NCBI GenBank assembly: GCA_004557655.1
Contig: SFGJ01000003.1
Span: 1 to 64,000 of the forward strand
Direction of reading: 5' to 3'
Origin: Clostridiales bacterium
Lineage (GTDB): Bacteria > Bacillota > Clostridia > Oscillospirales > Oscillospiraceae
DNA: 64,000 nt
The number at the start of each line of letters is the position of its first letter. The stretch's first letter is position 1. A model generated the notes under the pieces. It had not been told where the DNA came from and made no database searches. It saw nothing but the letters and a program-made list of their open reading frames with translations. Made by a program: the position numbers and the translations under genes. Below, in pieces: positions 41,411-50,382 of the stretch.

Positions 41411-43441
41411 TTGAAAAAAACCGATCCCTACCGCCGCAGGCTCATTGTCCTGCTGAGTTTTCTGGCTGCTGTGCTGGTGTTTTTCGGCATGGTAATGTTC
41501 CACTATCAAATTGTCAACGGCGACAGCTACCGGGCCAAGTCCGTGGCGGGCACCGCCAAACGGGAGATAGTGGAGACCAGCCGGGGCATCATCACCGACC
41601 GCAACGGCAAGGTGCTGGTGTCCAACCGCCTGAGCTATACCCTAAAATTCTCCGACAGCAGCTTCGGCGGTGATCAGGACGCCTGCAACAGTGCCGCGTG
41701 GCGGCTCATTGATCTGTGCCAACAAGAAAAAATCCAGTGGATCGATCCTCTGCCTCTGGCCGCCGATGCCCCCTTCACCCTCACCACCGACACGCCCGGG
41801 GAGACCTTCGTCACTTGGCTGAAGAATGAGGATATTCCCTATACCGGGGGAGACTCCGTCACTCTGTCCGTCAGCGGCGGTGAGCTGATGGATACGCTGC
41901 GCTCTATTTATAGCATTTCCGACGAATTCACCGATGCCCAGGCCCGTCTCATCGCCGGGGTGCGTTACGGTGTCTCCATGTCGGACGGCTATGTATTTGC
42001 CGAGGATGTCCCCGTGCGGGTCATCAGCCAGGTGGTGGACGGGCACTATGCCGGCGTTTCCACCGGCACCTCCTCTCAGCGGGTGTATAACACCACCTAT
42101 GCCTCCCACATACTGGGTCGGGTGAACCGCATTTTTGCGGAGGACTGGGACAAATACAAGGATAAGGGATATTCCATGGACGCTCTGGTGGGTAAGGGCG
42201 GCGTGGAGGAGGCCTTTGAGGAGTATCTCCACGGCACAAACGGCGTGAAGCTGGTGACAACCGACAAAAACGGAAAGGTAACCGGCGAGCTGTACGCCAA
42301 GGAGCCGAAGCCCGGTAATACCGTGGCACTGACCATAGACCTGGATTTGCAGAAAGCCGCCGAGGATTCTCTGGCCGGCATGATCCAGTCCATGACCAAA
42401 AGCGACGGCGTGAGCCGCGGCGGTGCGGCGGCGGTAGTGGGTGTGGGCACCGGCGAAGTGCTGGCTCTGGCCTCCTACCCCACCTACGACCTGAGCAAAT
42501 TCAACGAAATGTACGAAACATGGACGAAGGACCCTTCCCTGCCCATGTTCAACCGCGCCACCGACGGCGTTTATGCCCCTGGCTCCACCTTCAAGCTATG
42601 CACTTCCGTGGCAGCTTTGGAGTCCGGCATCGTCACTCCCTCCACCACCATCGTGGACCGGGGCATTTACACCTATTACGAATTTCCCCAGCCCCGATGC
42701 TGGATCTATAGCTCCTACGGCGGCACCCACGGCGCTGTGAATGTGTCTCAGGCCATTACCGTGTCGTGCAACTACTTCTTCTACGAGGTGGGTCGGCTGA
42801 CCGGTATTCACCGGCTGGACGACTACGCCATGCAGTTCGGGCTGGGCAAGCACACGGGCATTGAGATCGGCGACTCCGCAGGTGTGCTGGCAAGCCCCGA
42901 ATACGCCGAGGAGATCGGCGAAACCTGGACCGACGGCCAGACCATCACCGCCGCCATCGGCCAGTCCTATAACCTGTTCACCCCCCTGCAGATGGCCAAC
43001 TATGTGGCAACTCTGGTGGGCGGCGGCGACCACTACGAGGCACATCTGCTGAAAAGCGCAAAATCCTTTGACAATTCCTCCGTGGTGTACGCCTACAACA
43101 AAGCCCCGCTGAACCACGTGGAAATGGCGGACAGCACCATTAACGCCGTGAAAACCGGCGCACGGGGTCTGGCCACCGGCTCCCTGAGCTATATTTTCAA
43201 GGACTGTGTGGTGCCCGTGGGCTGTAAGACCGGTACGGCGGAAACCAGCACCGCGCTGGCCAACAGCTGCTTCGTCGCCTTCGCCCCCTACGACGATCCG
43301 CAGATCGCCGTGTGCGTGGTGGTGGAACAGGGCGACGGCGGCGCATATCTCGCTCCCGTGGCCCGGGACATCATCAACGCCTATTTCTCCAACGCCTCCA
43401 CCGCCGACACCATTCTCGGCGAAAACACCCTGCTGCAGTGA
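41411..43441 (+). CDS. mrdA: Penicillin-binding protein 2 (elongation transpeptidase)
   Basis: The 676-aa class-B PBP has one N-terminal transmembrane helix and a pedestal domain starting RGIITDRNGKVLVSN. The transpeptidase has SxxK at GSTFK (codons near 42584), SxN at SCN (near 42765) and KTGT (near 43224). It cross-links lateral-wall peptidoglycan with MreCD. TTG 41411 is chosen because GGAAAGGAGG is 10 nt upstream. The frame also opens at 41369 without an RBS. Confidence 0.93.
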   Translation: MKKTDPYRRRLIVLLSFLAAVLVFFGMVMFHYQIVNGDSYRAKSVAGTAKREIVETSRGIITDRNGKVLVSNRLSYTLKFSDSSFGGDQDACNSAAWRLIDLCQQEKIQWIDPLPLAADAPFTLTTDTPGETFVTWLKNEDIPYTGGDSVTLSVSGGELMDTLRSIYSISDEFTDAQARLIAGVRYGVSMSDGYVFAEDVPVRVISQVVDGHYAGVSTGTSSQRVYNTTYASHILGRVNRIFAEDWDKYKDKGYSMDALVGKGGVEEAFEEYLHGTNGVKLVTTDKNGKVTGELYAKEPKPGNTVALTIDLDLQKAAEDSLAGMIQSMTKSDGVSRGGAAAVVGVGTGEVLALASYPTYDLSKFNEMYETWTKDPSLPMFNRATDGVYAPGSTFKLCTSVAALESGIVTPSTTIVDRGIYTYYEFPQPRCWIYSSYGGTHGAVNVSQAITVSCNYFFYEVGRLTGIHRLDDYAMQFGLGKHTGIEIGDSAGVLASPEYAEEIGETWTDGQTITAAIGQSYNLFTPLQMANYVATLVGGGDHYEAHLLKSAKSFDNSSVVYAYNKAPLNHVEMADSTINAVKTGARGLATGSLSYIFKDCVVPVGCKTGTAETSTALANSCFVAFAPYDDPQIAVCVVVEQGDGGAYLAPVARDIINAYFSNASTADTILGENTLLQ

Positions 43442-43453
43442 GGAGCAAGTTTT

Positions 43454-45274
43454 ATGTCAACCTATTTCGATTCCAGAGATCCTGCCTGTAAATCTCCCTT
43501 CGGTGCCGTTTCCTGCGGCACCGAAGTATCTTTTGCCGTGTTCTGCTCGCCGGAGGAGGAGATCATCGGCGGCGAACTGCGGATATTCGAGGAGTTTGCG
43601 GGCAAAAACCGCACCGTGCCTCTGCATACGGACGGCGGCGCGTTTCGCTGCGTGTATACGGCTCCGAATGAGCCGGAGCTTGCGTGGTACGGCTTTTCTC
43701 TCACCCGACGGAGCGGCGGGATCGTGGATTTGGGCGGCCGGTGGCAACTGACGGTGTACGATGGCCGGGGCCACACACCGGAGTGGTTCGGTTCCGGTGT
43801 AAGCTACCAAATTTTTCCAGATCGCTTTTGTCGCAGCCGTATTCCCGACCCCGCCGGCATGGTGGGAGAGCGGACGGTACATGAGAACTGGCAGGACACG
43901 CCGGATTTCCTGCCGGACGAGCAGGGAGAGATCCGCAACCAGGACTTCTTCGGCGGCGATCTGCCGGGGATCACGGGAAAGCTGGACTATTTAAAAGGTC
44001 TGGGTGTGACCACCGTGTACCTCAACCCCATTTTCGAGGCAGCGTCCAACCACCGCTACAATACCGCCGACTATCTGGCCATTGATCCCATGCTGGGAAA
44101 GGAGGAGGATTTCCAGACTCTATGCCGGGAGGCACATAAGCGGGGAATGCGGATACTGCTGGACGGAGTGTTCAACCACACCGGCAGTGTCAGCCGCTAC
44201 TTCAACGCAGACGGATCCTATCCCGATGTGGGGGCAGCCCTGTCGGCGCAGTCACCTTATTATAATTGGTATCATTTTTCCCGCTGGCCCGCGGAATACG
44301 ACGCTTGGTGGGGCATCAAGACCCTGCCGGCGGTGGAGGAAAACCACCCGGACTATCGGGAGTTTATCTTCGGCGGCAGGGATTCCGTGGTGCGGCATTG
44401 GCTCCGCTGCGGAGCTGACGGCTGGCGGCTGGATGTGGCCGACGAGCTGCCGGATGACTTTATTGCCCAGCTCCGCTGTGCCATGGAGGAGGAAAAGTCT
44501 GACGCCCTGCTCATAGGCGAGGTGTGGGAGGACGGCAGCAACAAGATCGCCTACGACAGGCGGCGGCGGTATCTGCTGGGCAGCGAGACCCATGGGCTGA
44601 TGAACTATCCGTTCCGCACGGCGGCGCTTCAGTGGCTCTGCGGCGGAGATGCGTCTGACTTTCGGGAGAGCATGGAGACGCTGCGGGAGAACTATCCCCC
44701 GGACGCCTATTATAGTGCCATGAATTTCCTCAGCACCCACGACACACCCCGGATTCTCACCCTGCTGGGCGGCGAGCCGGTGCCGGAGGATAAGCCGGGC
44801 CGCGCGGCCGCCCGCCTCTCCCCTGCAGGGTACGAGCTGGCCCGCAGGCGGCTGATGGTGGGAGCGATGCTTCTGTACGCCTTCCCCGGCTCCCCCACGG
44901 TGTACTATGGGGACGAAGCCGGGGTGCAGGGCTACGAGGATCCGCTGAATCGCCGCACCTATCCCTGGGGGCAGGAGGACGAGCGCCTGCTGGCTTGGTA
45001 TCGGAAACTGGGCGCCCTGCGGTGCAGCCGCCCCTCCCTGCAGCAGGGCGGCATCAGCTATCCCCTGGCCGCAGGCGGCGGCCTGGCTGTGCGGCGGTGC
45101 TGCGGCAGCGAAGTGACCGTGGCGGTGATGAACGCCGGGGCGGAGTCCCTGGAGGTACGCCTTCCCTGGTCGGGAACCATTGCCACAGACGCCATGACCG
45201 GACAGCAGTTTCTGACTGAGGGCGGTGTTCTGCGGCTGTCTCTGCCGGGGATCAGCGGCGTTTTGCTGATATAA
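43454..45274 (+). CDS. GH13 alpha-amylase/neopullulanase-like enzyme
   Basis: The 606-aa cytoplasmic enzyme has an N-terminal beta-domain (1-110) and a GH13 barrel with VSYQIFPDRF. Catalytic Asp327 lies in GWRLDVADEL, Glu356 in LIGEVW and Asp430 in STHDTP. It shares the GH13_20-like layout with the enzyme at 6779 but is clearly diverged from it. It starts 12 bp after mrdA with RBS GAGGAGC, so it appears attached to the cell-shape operon. It ends at a terminator whose stem contains a parS-like site. Confidence 0.92.
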   Translation: MSTYFDSRDPACKSPFGAVSCGTEVSFAVFCSPEEEIIGGELRIFEEFAGKNRTVPLHTDGGAFRCVYTAPNEPELAWYGFSLTRRSGGIVDLGGRWQLTVYDGRGHTPEWFGSGVSYQIFPDRFCRSRIPDPAGMVGERTVHENWQDTPDFLPDEQGEIRNQDFFGGDLPGITGKLDYLKGLGVTTVYLNPIFEAASNHRYNTADYLAIDPMLGKEEDFQTLCREAHKRGMRILLDGVFNHTGSVSRYFNADGSYPDVGAALSAQSPYYNWYHFSRWPAEYDAWWGIKTLPAVEENHPDYREFIFGGRDSVVRHWLRCGADGWRLDVADELPDDFIAQLRCAMEEEKSDALLIGEVWEDGSNKIAYDRRRRYLLGSETHGLMNYPFRTAALQWLCGGDASDFRESMETLRENYPPDAYYSAMNFLSTHDTPRILTLLGGEPVPEDKPGRAAARLSPAGYELARRRLMVGAMLLYAFPGSPTVYYGDEAGVQGYEDPLNRRTYPWGQEDERLLAWYRKLGALRCSRPSLQQGGISYPLAAGGGLAVRRCCGSEVTVAVMNAGAESLEVRLPWSGTIATDAMTGQQFLTEGGVLRLSLPGISGVLLI

Positions 45275-45279
45275 CGCAC

Positions 45280-45314
45280 ACAGGGATGTTTCATGTGAAA
45301 CATCCCTGTTTTTA
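45280..45314 (+). terminator. Terminator containing a parS-like site
   Basis: ACAGGGATGTTTCA pairs with TGAAACATCCCTGT around TG, then TTTTTAT. The inner 16 bp are a parS-like site. Confidence 0.85.
45287..45302. promoter_or_regulatory. parS-like site 1
   Basis: TGTTTCATGTGAAACA differs by one central base from the parS consensus TGTTTCACGTGAAACA and lies upstream of parA, inside the terminator stem. Confidence 0.85.
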
Positions 45315-45332
45315 TGACTTCTTTTGACAGAC

Positions 45333-45348
45333 TGTTTCACATGAAACA
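45333..45348. promoter_or_regulatory. parS-like site 2
   Basis: TGTTTCACATGAAACA is the exact reverse complement of site 1. It lies 46 bp downstream of it and upstream of the parA promoter. Confidence 0.85.
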
Positions 45349-45379
45349 GCTTGTTTTAAACATTTTTGTGTTTTTTCTA

Positions 45380-45409
45380 TTGAAAGAAACCTCCGTCTTG
45401 GTATATAAT
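45380..45409 (+). promoter_or_regulatory. parA-parB promoter
   Basis: TTGAAA (45380-45385), 18-nt spacer, TATAAT (45404-45409). Confidence 0.75.
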
Positions 45410-45447
45410 ATTGGGTATGAAAGAATTATGGAGGAGCGAGTGGGTAA

Positions 45448-46218
45448 ATGGCTAAAGTTGTTGCGATCGTGAATCAAAAGGGCGGCGTGGGCAAAACCAC
45501 CACCTGCGTAAATCTGGCCGCCATACTGCGGGCCAAGGGGCTGCGGGTACTGCTGTGCGACTTCGATCCTCAAGCCAACGCCACCTCCGGCATGGGCGTG
45601 GACAAGACCCGCTCCAACGGCGTGTACGATGTGCTCATTAACGGCATGGAGACGGAGAAGACCATTGTCGCCACCCCCTATGGCGATGTACTGCCCAGCA
45701 GCAAGGCTTTGGCCGGCGCCGGCGTGGAGATGATCGACCTGCCTGACCGGCAGTTCCTGCTGAAAAAAGCGTTGGAACAGGTGCGGGAGCTGTATGACTA
45801 CATATTTATCGACTGCCCGCCGTCCCTGGAGCTGCTGACTCTCAACGCCCTGTGCGCCGCCGACAGCTTGCTGGTGCCGCTGCAGGGGGAATACTATGCG
45901 CTTGAAGGCTTGAGCGACCTCATGGGCACCGTGCGCATTGTGCGCCGCGGACTCAATCCCAAGCTGGAGATTGAGGGCGTGCTGCTGACCATGTTTGACG
46001 GACGCACCAATCTGGCCATTCAGGTGGCCCAGGAGATCAAGCGGTTCTTCCCCGGCAAGGTGTACAGCACCGTCATCCCCCGGAACATTCGTCTTTCCGA
46101 GGCCCCCAGCCACGGAAAACCCATCAACGCATACGACCGCACCTGCCGGGGAACAGAGGCATACAGCGCCGTGGCGGAAGAATTTCTGCGGAAGAACAGT
46201 GCAGAAAAGGAGGACTGA
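45448..46218 (+). CDS. parA: Chromosome partitioning ATPase ParA/Soj
   Basis: The 256-aa deviant Walker ATPase begins VVAIVNQKGGVGKTT. It has CDFDPQANATSG, FIDCPPSLELLTLNAL and the signature GEYYALEGL. It works with ParB in origin segregation and, in Bacillus, controls DnaA. The upstream GGAGGAG is somewhat distant (11 nt). parB follows 6 bp later. Confidence 0.96.
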   Translation: MAKVVAIVNQKGGVGKTTTCVNLAAILRAKGLRVLLCDFDPQANATSGMGVDKTRSNGVYDVLINGMETEKTIVATPYGDVLPSSKALAGAGVEMIDLPDRQFLLKKALEQVRELYDYIFIDCPPSLELLTLNALCAADSLLVPLQGEYYALEGLSDLMGTVRIVRRGLNPKLEIEGVLLTMFDGRTNLAIQVAQEIKRFFPGKVYSTVIPRNIRLSEAPSHGKPINAYDRTCRGTEAYSAVAEEFLRKNSAEKED

Positions 46219-46224
46219 TTTCCT

Positions 46225-47097
46225 ATGGCAAGTAACGCAAAAGGCTTGGGCAAGGGTCTGGCCGCCCTGCTGGGCGACAACATGATGGACAATCAGGAGG
46301 AGAAGGCCAGTCTCTACCTCCCCATCTCCCAGGTGGAGAGCTGCGCCGGACAACCCCGCAAGCAGTTTGATCCCGATGCCCTGGCGGACCTGGCGGACTC
46401 TATCCGCGAGCATGGCATCATCCAGCCTCTGACGGTGCGCAAGCTCCAGTCGGGCTATTATCAGATCATCGCCGGTGAGCGGCGCTGGCGGGCCGCCCGG
46501 ATGGCGGGTCTGGACCAGGTTCCCGCCATTGTGGTGGAGGCCGACGACCGCAAGGCTATGGAGCTGGCTATGATCGAGAACCTGCAGCGGGAGGACTTAA
46601 ACCCCATGGAGGAGGCCGAGGGCTACCGGCAGCTCATGGAGCAGTACAACCTCACCCAGGAGGAGACCGCCCAGCGTGTGGGCAAGTCCCGCTCCGCAGT
46701 GGCCAACGCCCTGCGGCTTTTAAACCTGTGCCCAAGCGTACGGGCCATGGTGGAAGACGGGCGGCTCACAAGCGGCCACGCCCGGACCATCCTCCCCCTG
46801 TCCCCCGCCCTGCAGAAAAAGGCGGCGGACGCCGTTTTGAAATCCGACCTCTCCGTGCGGCAGACAGAGCTGCTGGTGAAGAAACTCACCGCTGAGGTAA
46901 AGGAAACGCCCGCCGTTACCACCGGTGGGCTGGAGGTCAATTACGCCGAGGAAGCCGCCAAGGCTCTGTGTGCGCATCTGGGCCGGGGCTGCAAAATTAT
47001 CAGCGGCCGCAAAAAGGGGCGCATCGAGCTGGAATACTACGGGGTAGACGACCTGAACAACCTGCTGGACGCCTTGAATACCCTGAAACTGAAATAA
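46225..47097 (+). CDS. parB: Chromosome partitioning protein ParB/Spo0J
   Basis: The 290-aa CTPase clamp protein has KGLGKGLAALLG near the N-terminus and VESCAGQPRKQFDPDAL. The CTP-binding GERRWRAARMAGL and ENLQREDLNPMEEAE are followed by the HTH TQEETAQRVGKSRSAVANAL. A C-terminal dimerisation domain is present. It binds parS; three parS-like 16-mers lie within 2 kb. RBS AAGGAGG. Confidence 0.96.
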   Translation: MASNAKGLGKGLAALLGDNMMDNQEEKASLYLPISQVESCAGQPRKQFDPDALADLADSIREHGIIQPLTVRKLQSGYYQIIAGERRWRAARMAGLDQVPAIVVEADDRKAMELAMIENLQREDLNPMEEAEGYRQLMEQYNLTQEETAQRVGKSRSAVANALRLLNLCPSVRAMVEDGRLTSGHARTILPLSPALQKKAADAVLKSDLSVRQTELLVKKLTAEVKETPAVTTGGLEVNYAEEAAKALCAHLGRGCKIISGRKKGRIELEYYGVDDLNNLLDALNTLKLK

Positions 47098-47099
47098 AT

Positions 47100-47115
47100 T
47101 GTTTCACATGAAACA
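47100..47115. promoter_or_regulatory. parS-like site 3
   Basis: TGTTTCACATGAAACA, identical to site 2, sits between parB and serS, just upstream of the serS RBS. Confidence 0.85.
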
Positions 47116-47129
47116 GAGAGGATAAAAGC

Positions 47130-48452
47130 ATGCTGGACATTAAATTTGTACGGGAAAACCCGGATTTGGTTAAAGAGAACATCCGCAAGAAATTCCAGAA
47201 CGCCAAGCTGCCCCTGGTGGATGAGGCCATTGCTCTGGACTCTGAGCGCCGCCAGGCCATTGCCGACGGCGAGGCGCTGAAGGCCGAGCGCAACAAGCTG
47301 TCCAAGGCCAACGGCCCCCTATGCGGCCAATTGAAAAAGTGCTCTGACGAGGCGCAGAAAGCCGCGCTGCAGGCGCAGATCGACGCCAACAACGCCGCCG
47401 TCAAGGCCAGCGCCGAGCGCATGGCCCAGTTGGAGGCAAAAAAAGAACATGCCGAGGCCGCACTGAACAAGATCATGCTGGTCATCCCCCAGATCATTGA
47501 CCCCGCCGTGCCCATCGGCAAGGACGACAGCTGCAATGTGGAGGTGGAGCGCTTCGGCGAGGCAAAGGCCGCCGGCTTTGAGATCCCCTACCACACGGAT
47601 ATTATGGAGCGGTTCGACGGCATCGATATGGACGCTGCAGGCCGCGTGTCCGGCAGCGGGTTTTACTATCTGCTGGGCGACATCGCCCGGATGCACGAGG
47701 CCGTGCTGGCCTATGGCCGGGACTTTATGATCGGCAAGGGCTTCACCTACTGCATCCCACCCTTCATGATCCACGGCAACGTGGTGGAGGGCGTTATGAG
47801 CCAGACGGATATGGACGGCATGATGTATAAGATCGAGGGAGAGGATCTCTACCTCATTGGCACCAGCGAGCATTCTATGATCGGCCGCTACATCGACCAG
47901 ATCCTGCCGGAATCTGCCCTGCCCCAGACCCTCACCTCCTACTCTCCCTGCTTCCGCAAGGAGAAAGGCGCCCACGGCATCGAGGAGCGCGGCATCTACC
48001 GGATCCATCAGTTCGAAAAGCAGGAGATGATCGTGGTCTGCAAGCCCGAGGAGAGCAAGGACTGGTACGAAAAACTGTGGCGCTACAGCGTGGAGCTGTT
48101 CCGCTCTCTGGATATTCCCGTGCGGCAGTTGGAATGCTGCTCCGGCGACCTGGCGGATCTCAAGTGCCGCTCCTGCGACATTGAGGCGTGGTCTCCCCGG
48201 CAGCAGAAGTATTTCGAGGTCTGCTCCTGCTCCAATCTGGGCGACGCCCAGGCCCGCCGCCTGAAGATCCGTTACAAGGACGAGAGCGGCCGGATGCAGC
48301 TTTGCCACACCCTGAACAACACCTGCGTGGCGCCTCCCCGAATGCTCATAGCCCTGCTGGAGAACAACCTGCAGCCCGACGGCAGCGTGCTGATCCCCAA
48401 GGCTCTGCAGCCCTACATGGGCGGCACGGAACGACTGGTACCCAAGCACTAA
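47130..48452 (+). CDS. serS: Seryl-tRNA synthetase
   Basis: The 440-aa class-II synthetase has the N-terminal tRNA-binding coiled coil (about 30-110) and motif 2 FRKEKGAHGIEERGIYRIHQ. Further motifs are FEKQEMIVV, the SCSNLGDAQARRL segment and motif 3 NTCVAPPRMLIALLENN. RBS AGAGAGG. No T-box was seen before it, so it is probably read from the par operon. Confidence 0.97.
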   Translation: MLDIKFVRENPDLVKENIRKKFQNAKLPLVDEAIALDSERRQAIADGEALKAERNKLSKANGPLCGQLKKCSDEAQKAALQAQIDANNAAVKASAERMAQLEAKKEHAEAALNKIMLVIPQIIDPAVPIGKDDSCNVEVERFGEAKAAGFEIPYHTDIMERFDGIDMDAAGRVSGSGFYYLLGDIARMHEAVLAYGRDFMIGKGFTYCIPPFMIHGNVVEGVMSQTDMDGMMYKIEGEDLYLIGTSEHSMIGRYIDQILPESALPQTLTSYSPCFRKEKGAHGIEERGIYRIHQFEKQEMIVVCKPEESKDWYEKLWRYSVELFRSLDIPVRQLECCSGDLADLKCRSCDIEAWSPRQQKYFEVCSCSNLGDAQARRLKIRYKDESGRMQLCHTLNNTCVAPPRMLIALLENNLQPDGSVLIPKALQPYMGGTERLVPKH

Positions 48453-48482
48453 AGGATATAATTTTCAACGGGGAGAATTATT

Positions 48483-48908
48483 ATGAAAAAGTTCATGCAC
48501 GAGTTTAAGGAATTTGCTATGCGCGGCAATGTGCTGGACATGGCGGTAGGTGTTATTCTGGGCGGCGCATTCGGTAAGATCACCACCTCTCTGGTGAATG
48601 ATGTATTCATGCCCCTCATCGGCACACTCATCGGCGGCGTGGATCTGGGCAAGCTGAACATCGTGCTCAAGGACGCCGTGATGAACGGCGAGGAGATTGT
48701 TGCCCCGGCCGTCACTCTGGGTATCGGCACCTTCCTCACCACCGTTATCGACTTTATTCTGGTGGCCTTTGTGATCTTCCTGATGATCAAGACCATCAAC
48801 CGCTTCCACAAAAAGAAGGAAGAAGATCCCAAGCCCGAAGAGCCGAAAGGCCCCACCACCGAGGAGCTGCTCACGGAGATCCGTGACCTGCTGAAGGAGC
48901 AAAAATAA
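48483..48908 (+). CDS. mscL: Large-conductance mechanosensitive channel MscL
   Basis: The 141-aa membrane channel opens FKEFAMRGNVLDMAVGVILG. It has the two transmembrane helices (DMAVGVILGGAFGKI and TVIDFILVAFVIFLMI) and a charged C-terminal helix bundle (EELLTEIRDLLKEQ). It relieves turgor on hypo-osmotic shock. Confidence 0.97.
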   Translation: MKKFMHEFKEFAMRGNVLDMAVGVILGGAFGKITTSLVNDVFMPLIGTLIGGVDLGKLNIVLKDAVMNGEEIVAPAVTLGIGTFLTTVIDFILVAFVIFLMIKTINRFHKKKEEDPKPEEPKGPTTEELLTEIRDLLKEQK

Positions 48909-48910
48909 TT

Positions 48911-49609
48911 TTGGAAACCATTTTAAAAGAAGGTCTGTCCTCTTTGGGCCTTGACACGGGGAAAATTCCGCAGCTTATGGAGTTTTCCCGGCTTCTGCTG
49001 GAGAAGAATAAGGTCATGAACCTCACCGCCATCACGGAGCCGGAGAATGTGGCCACGCTGCATCTGCTGGACTGCGCCTACCTTCTGACGCTGGCGGACT
49101 ATGCGGGTAAAGCCGTGATAGATGTGGGCACAGGAGCCGGATTTCCGGGCATGCCCATGGGCATATTGCGCCGGGACTTCCCTCTGACCCTGCTGGACAG
49201 TCTGGGCAAGCGCATCGACTTCCTGCGGGAATCGGTGGCGATGCTGGGTCTGGAAAATATTTCCTGCATTCACGCCCGGGCGGAGGATTTCGCCGCGGGA
49301 CATCGGGAAAGCTATGATGTGGCCGTGTCCCGGGCGGTTGCGGCGCTGCCCATGCTCTGCGAGCTGGCACTCCCGCTGGTAAAGTCAGGCGGATTGTTTC
49401 TGGCCATGAAGTCTGTGGATTCGGATGACGAGATTGCAGCCGCCCGGGGCGCCATAGGGCAATTGGGTGGTAAGGTGGAGAGAATCCACGACTATACCGT
49501 GCCCTGCACCGAGGTAAAGCACCGGGTAGTGATGATCCGGAAGGTGAGCCCTACCCCGGCGCAGTTCCCCCGGCCGTTTGCCAGGATCAAAAAATCACCT
49601 CTTAAATAA
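48911..49609 (+). CDS. rsmG: 16S rRNA m7G527 methyltransferase RsmG
   Basis: The 232-aa methyltransferase has KVMNLTAITEPENVATLHLLD, the SAM motif VIDVGTGAGFPGMPMGI and VAVSRAVAALPMLCELALPL. TTG 48911 follows the mscL stop directly, with AAGGAG upstream inside mscL. rsmG is commonly close to oriC and parAB in Firmicutes. Confidence 0.95.
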   Translation: METILKEGLSSLGLDTGKIPQLMEFSRLLLEKNKVMNLTAITEPENVATLHLLDCAYLLTLADYAGKAVIDVGTGAGFPGMPMGILRRDFPLTLLDSLGKRIDFLRESVAMLGLENISCIHARAEDFAAGHRESYDVAVSRAVAALPMLCELALPLVKSGGLFLAMKSVDSDDEIAAARGAIGQLGGKVERIHDYTVPCTEVKHRVVMIRKVSPTPAQFPRPFARIKKSPLK

Positions 49610-49618
49610 GGAGGCACA

Positions 49619-50356
49619 ATGGGCAAGATCATTGCCGTGGTGTCCGGCAAAGGAGGCACCGGAAAAACTACATTTACCGCCAACATAGGTTTCGCCCTGG
49701 CCTCCATGGGCAAAAGAGTCCTGTGTCTGGACTGCGACATTACGTTGCGGAATCTGGACCTGGCTCTGGGGCTCAGCGACAGCGCACTGATGGATTTTTC
49801 CGATGTGCTGTCGGACCGGTGCACCTTGGAGGAGGCGGTGGTGAGCCATCACAAATACCCCTCCCTGTTTCTGCTGGCGGCGCCGCTGGCCTTCGGCAGC
49901 TTTACGGTGGACCGGGAGCAGGTAAAGGACCTTATGGAGCAGATCAAGGAAAGCTTTGACTTTTGTCTGGTAGACGCCCCGGCGGGTCTGGGGCAGGGCT
50001 TCCGCATGGCCACCCAGGAGGCGGATCATGTAGTGGTGGTCACCACCACGGATGTCACCGCCCTGCGGGACGCCCAACGGACTGTGATGGAGCTGGATCG
50101 CTTCCCCATGGGACAGGTGCATTTGGTGGTGAACCGGGTGGCAAAGAAGCTCATGAAGCAGCTTCACACCACCATCGACGACGCCATGGACGCTGCCGGC
50201 CTGCCCCTGTTGGGCGTGGTGCCGGAGGATCCGGACATCCCGCGGTGCCTGAATCAGGGCATACCCCTGCGGGACGATAATTTCTACGCCGCCCGAGCCT
50301 ATTACAACATAGCAAGACGCATCGCAGGGTCCAAGGCCCCGCTGATGAAGCTATAA
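49619..50356 (+). CDS. MinD/ParA-family ATPase
   Basis: The 245-aa deviant Walker A ATPase opens IIAVVSGKGGTGKTTF. It has CLDCDITLRNLDLALG, CLVDAPAGLG and VTTTDVTALRDAQRTVMEL. It resembles MinD most, but no minC or minE is adjacent and the final residues (YYNIARRIAGSKAPLMKL) give only a weak membrane-targeting helix. FlhG/YlxH is unlikely without flagellar genes. Placement or division control is inferred. Confidence 0.85.
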   Translation: MGKIIAVVSGKGGTGKTTFTANIGFALASMGKRVLCLDCDITLRNLDLALGLSDSALMDFSDVLSDRCTLEEAVVSHHKYPSLFLLAAPLAFGSFTVDREQVKDLMEQIKESFDFCLVDAPAGLGQGFRMATQEADHVVVVTTTDVTALRDAQRTVMELDRFPMGQVHLVVNRVAKKLMKQLHTTIDDAMDAAGLPLLGVVPEDPDIPRCLNQGIPLRDDNFYAARAYYNIARRIAGSKAPLMKL

Positions 50357-50382
50357 GCATAGATAGAAAGGAGAGCGCAACA

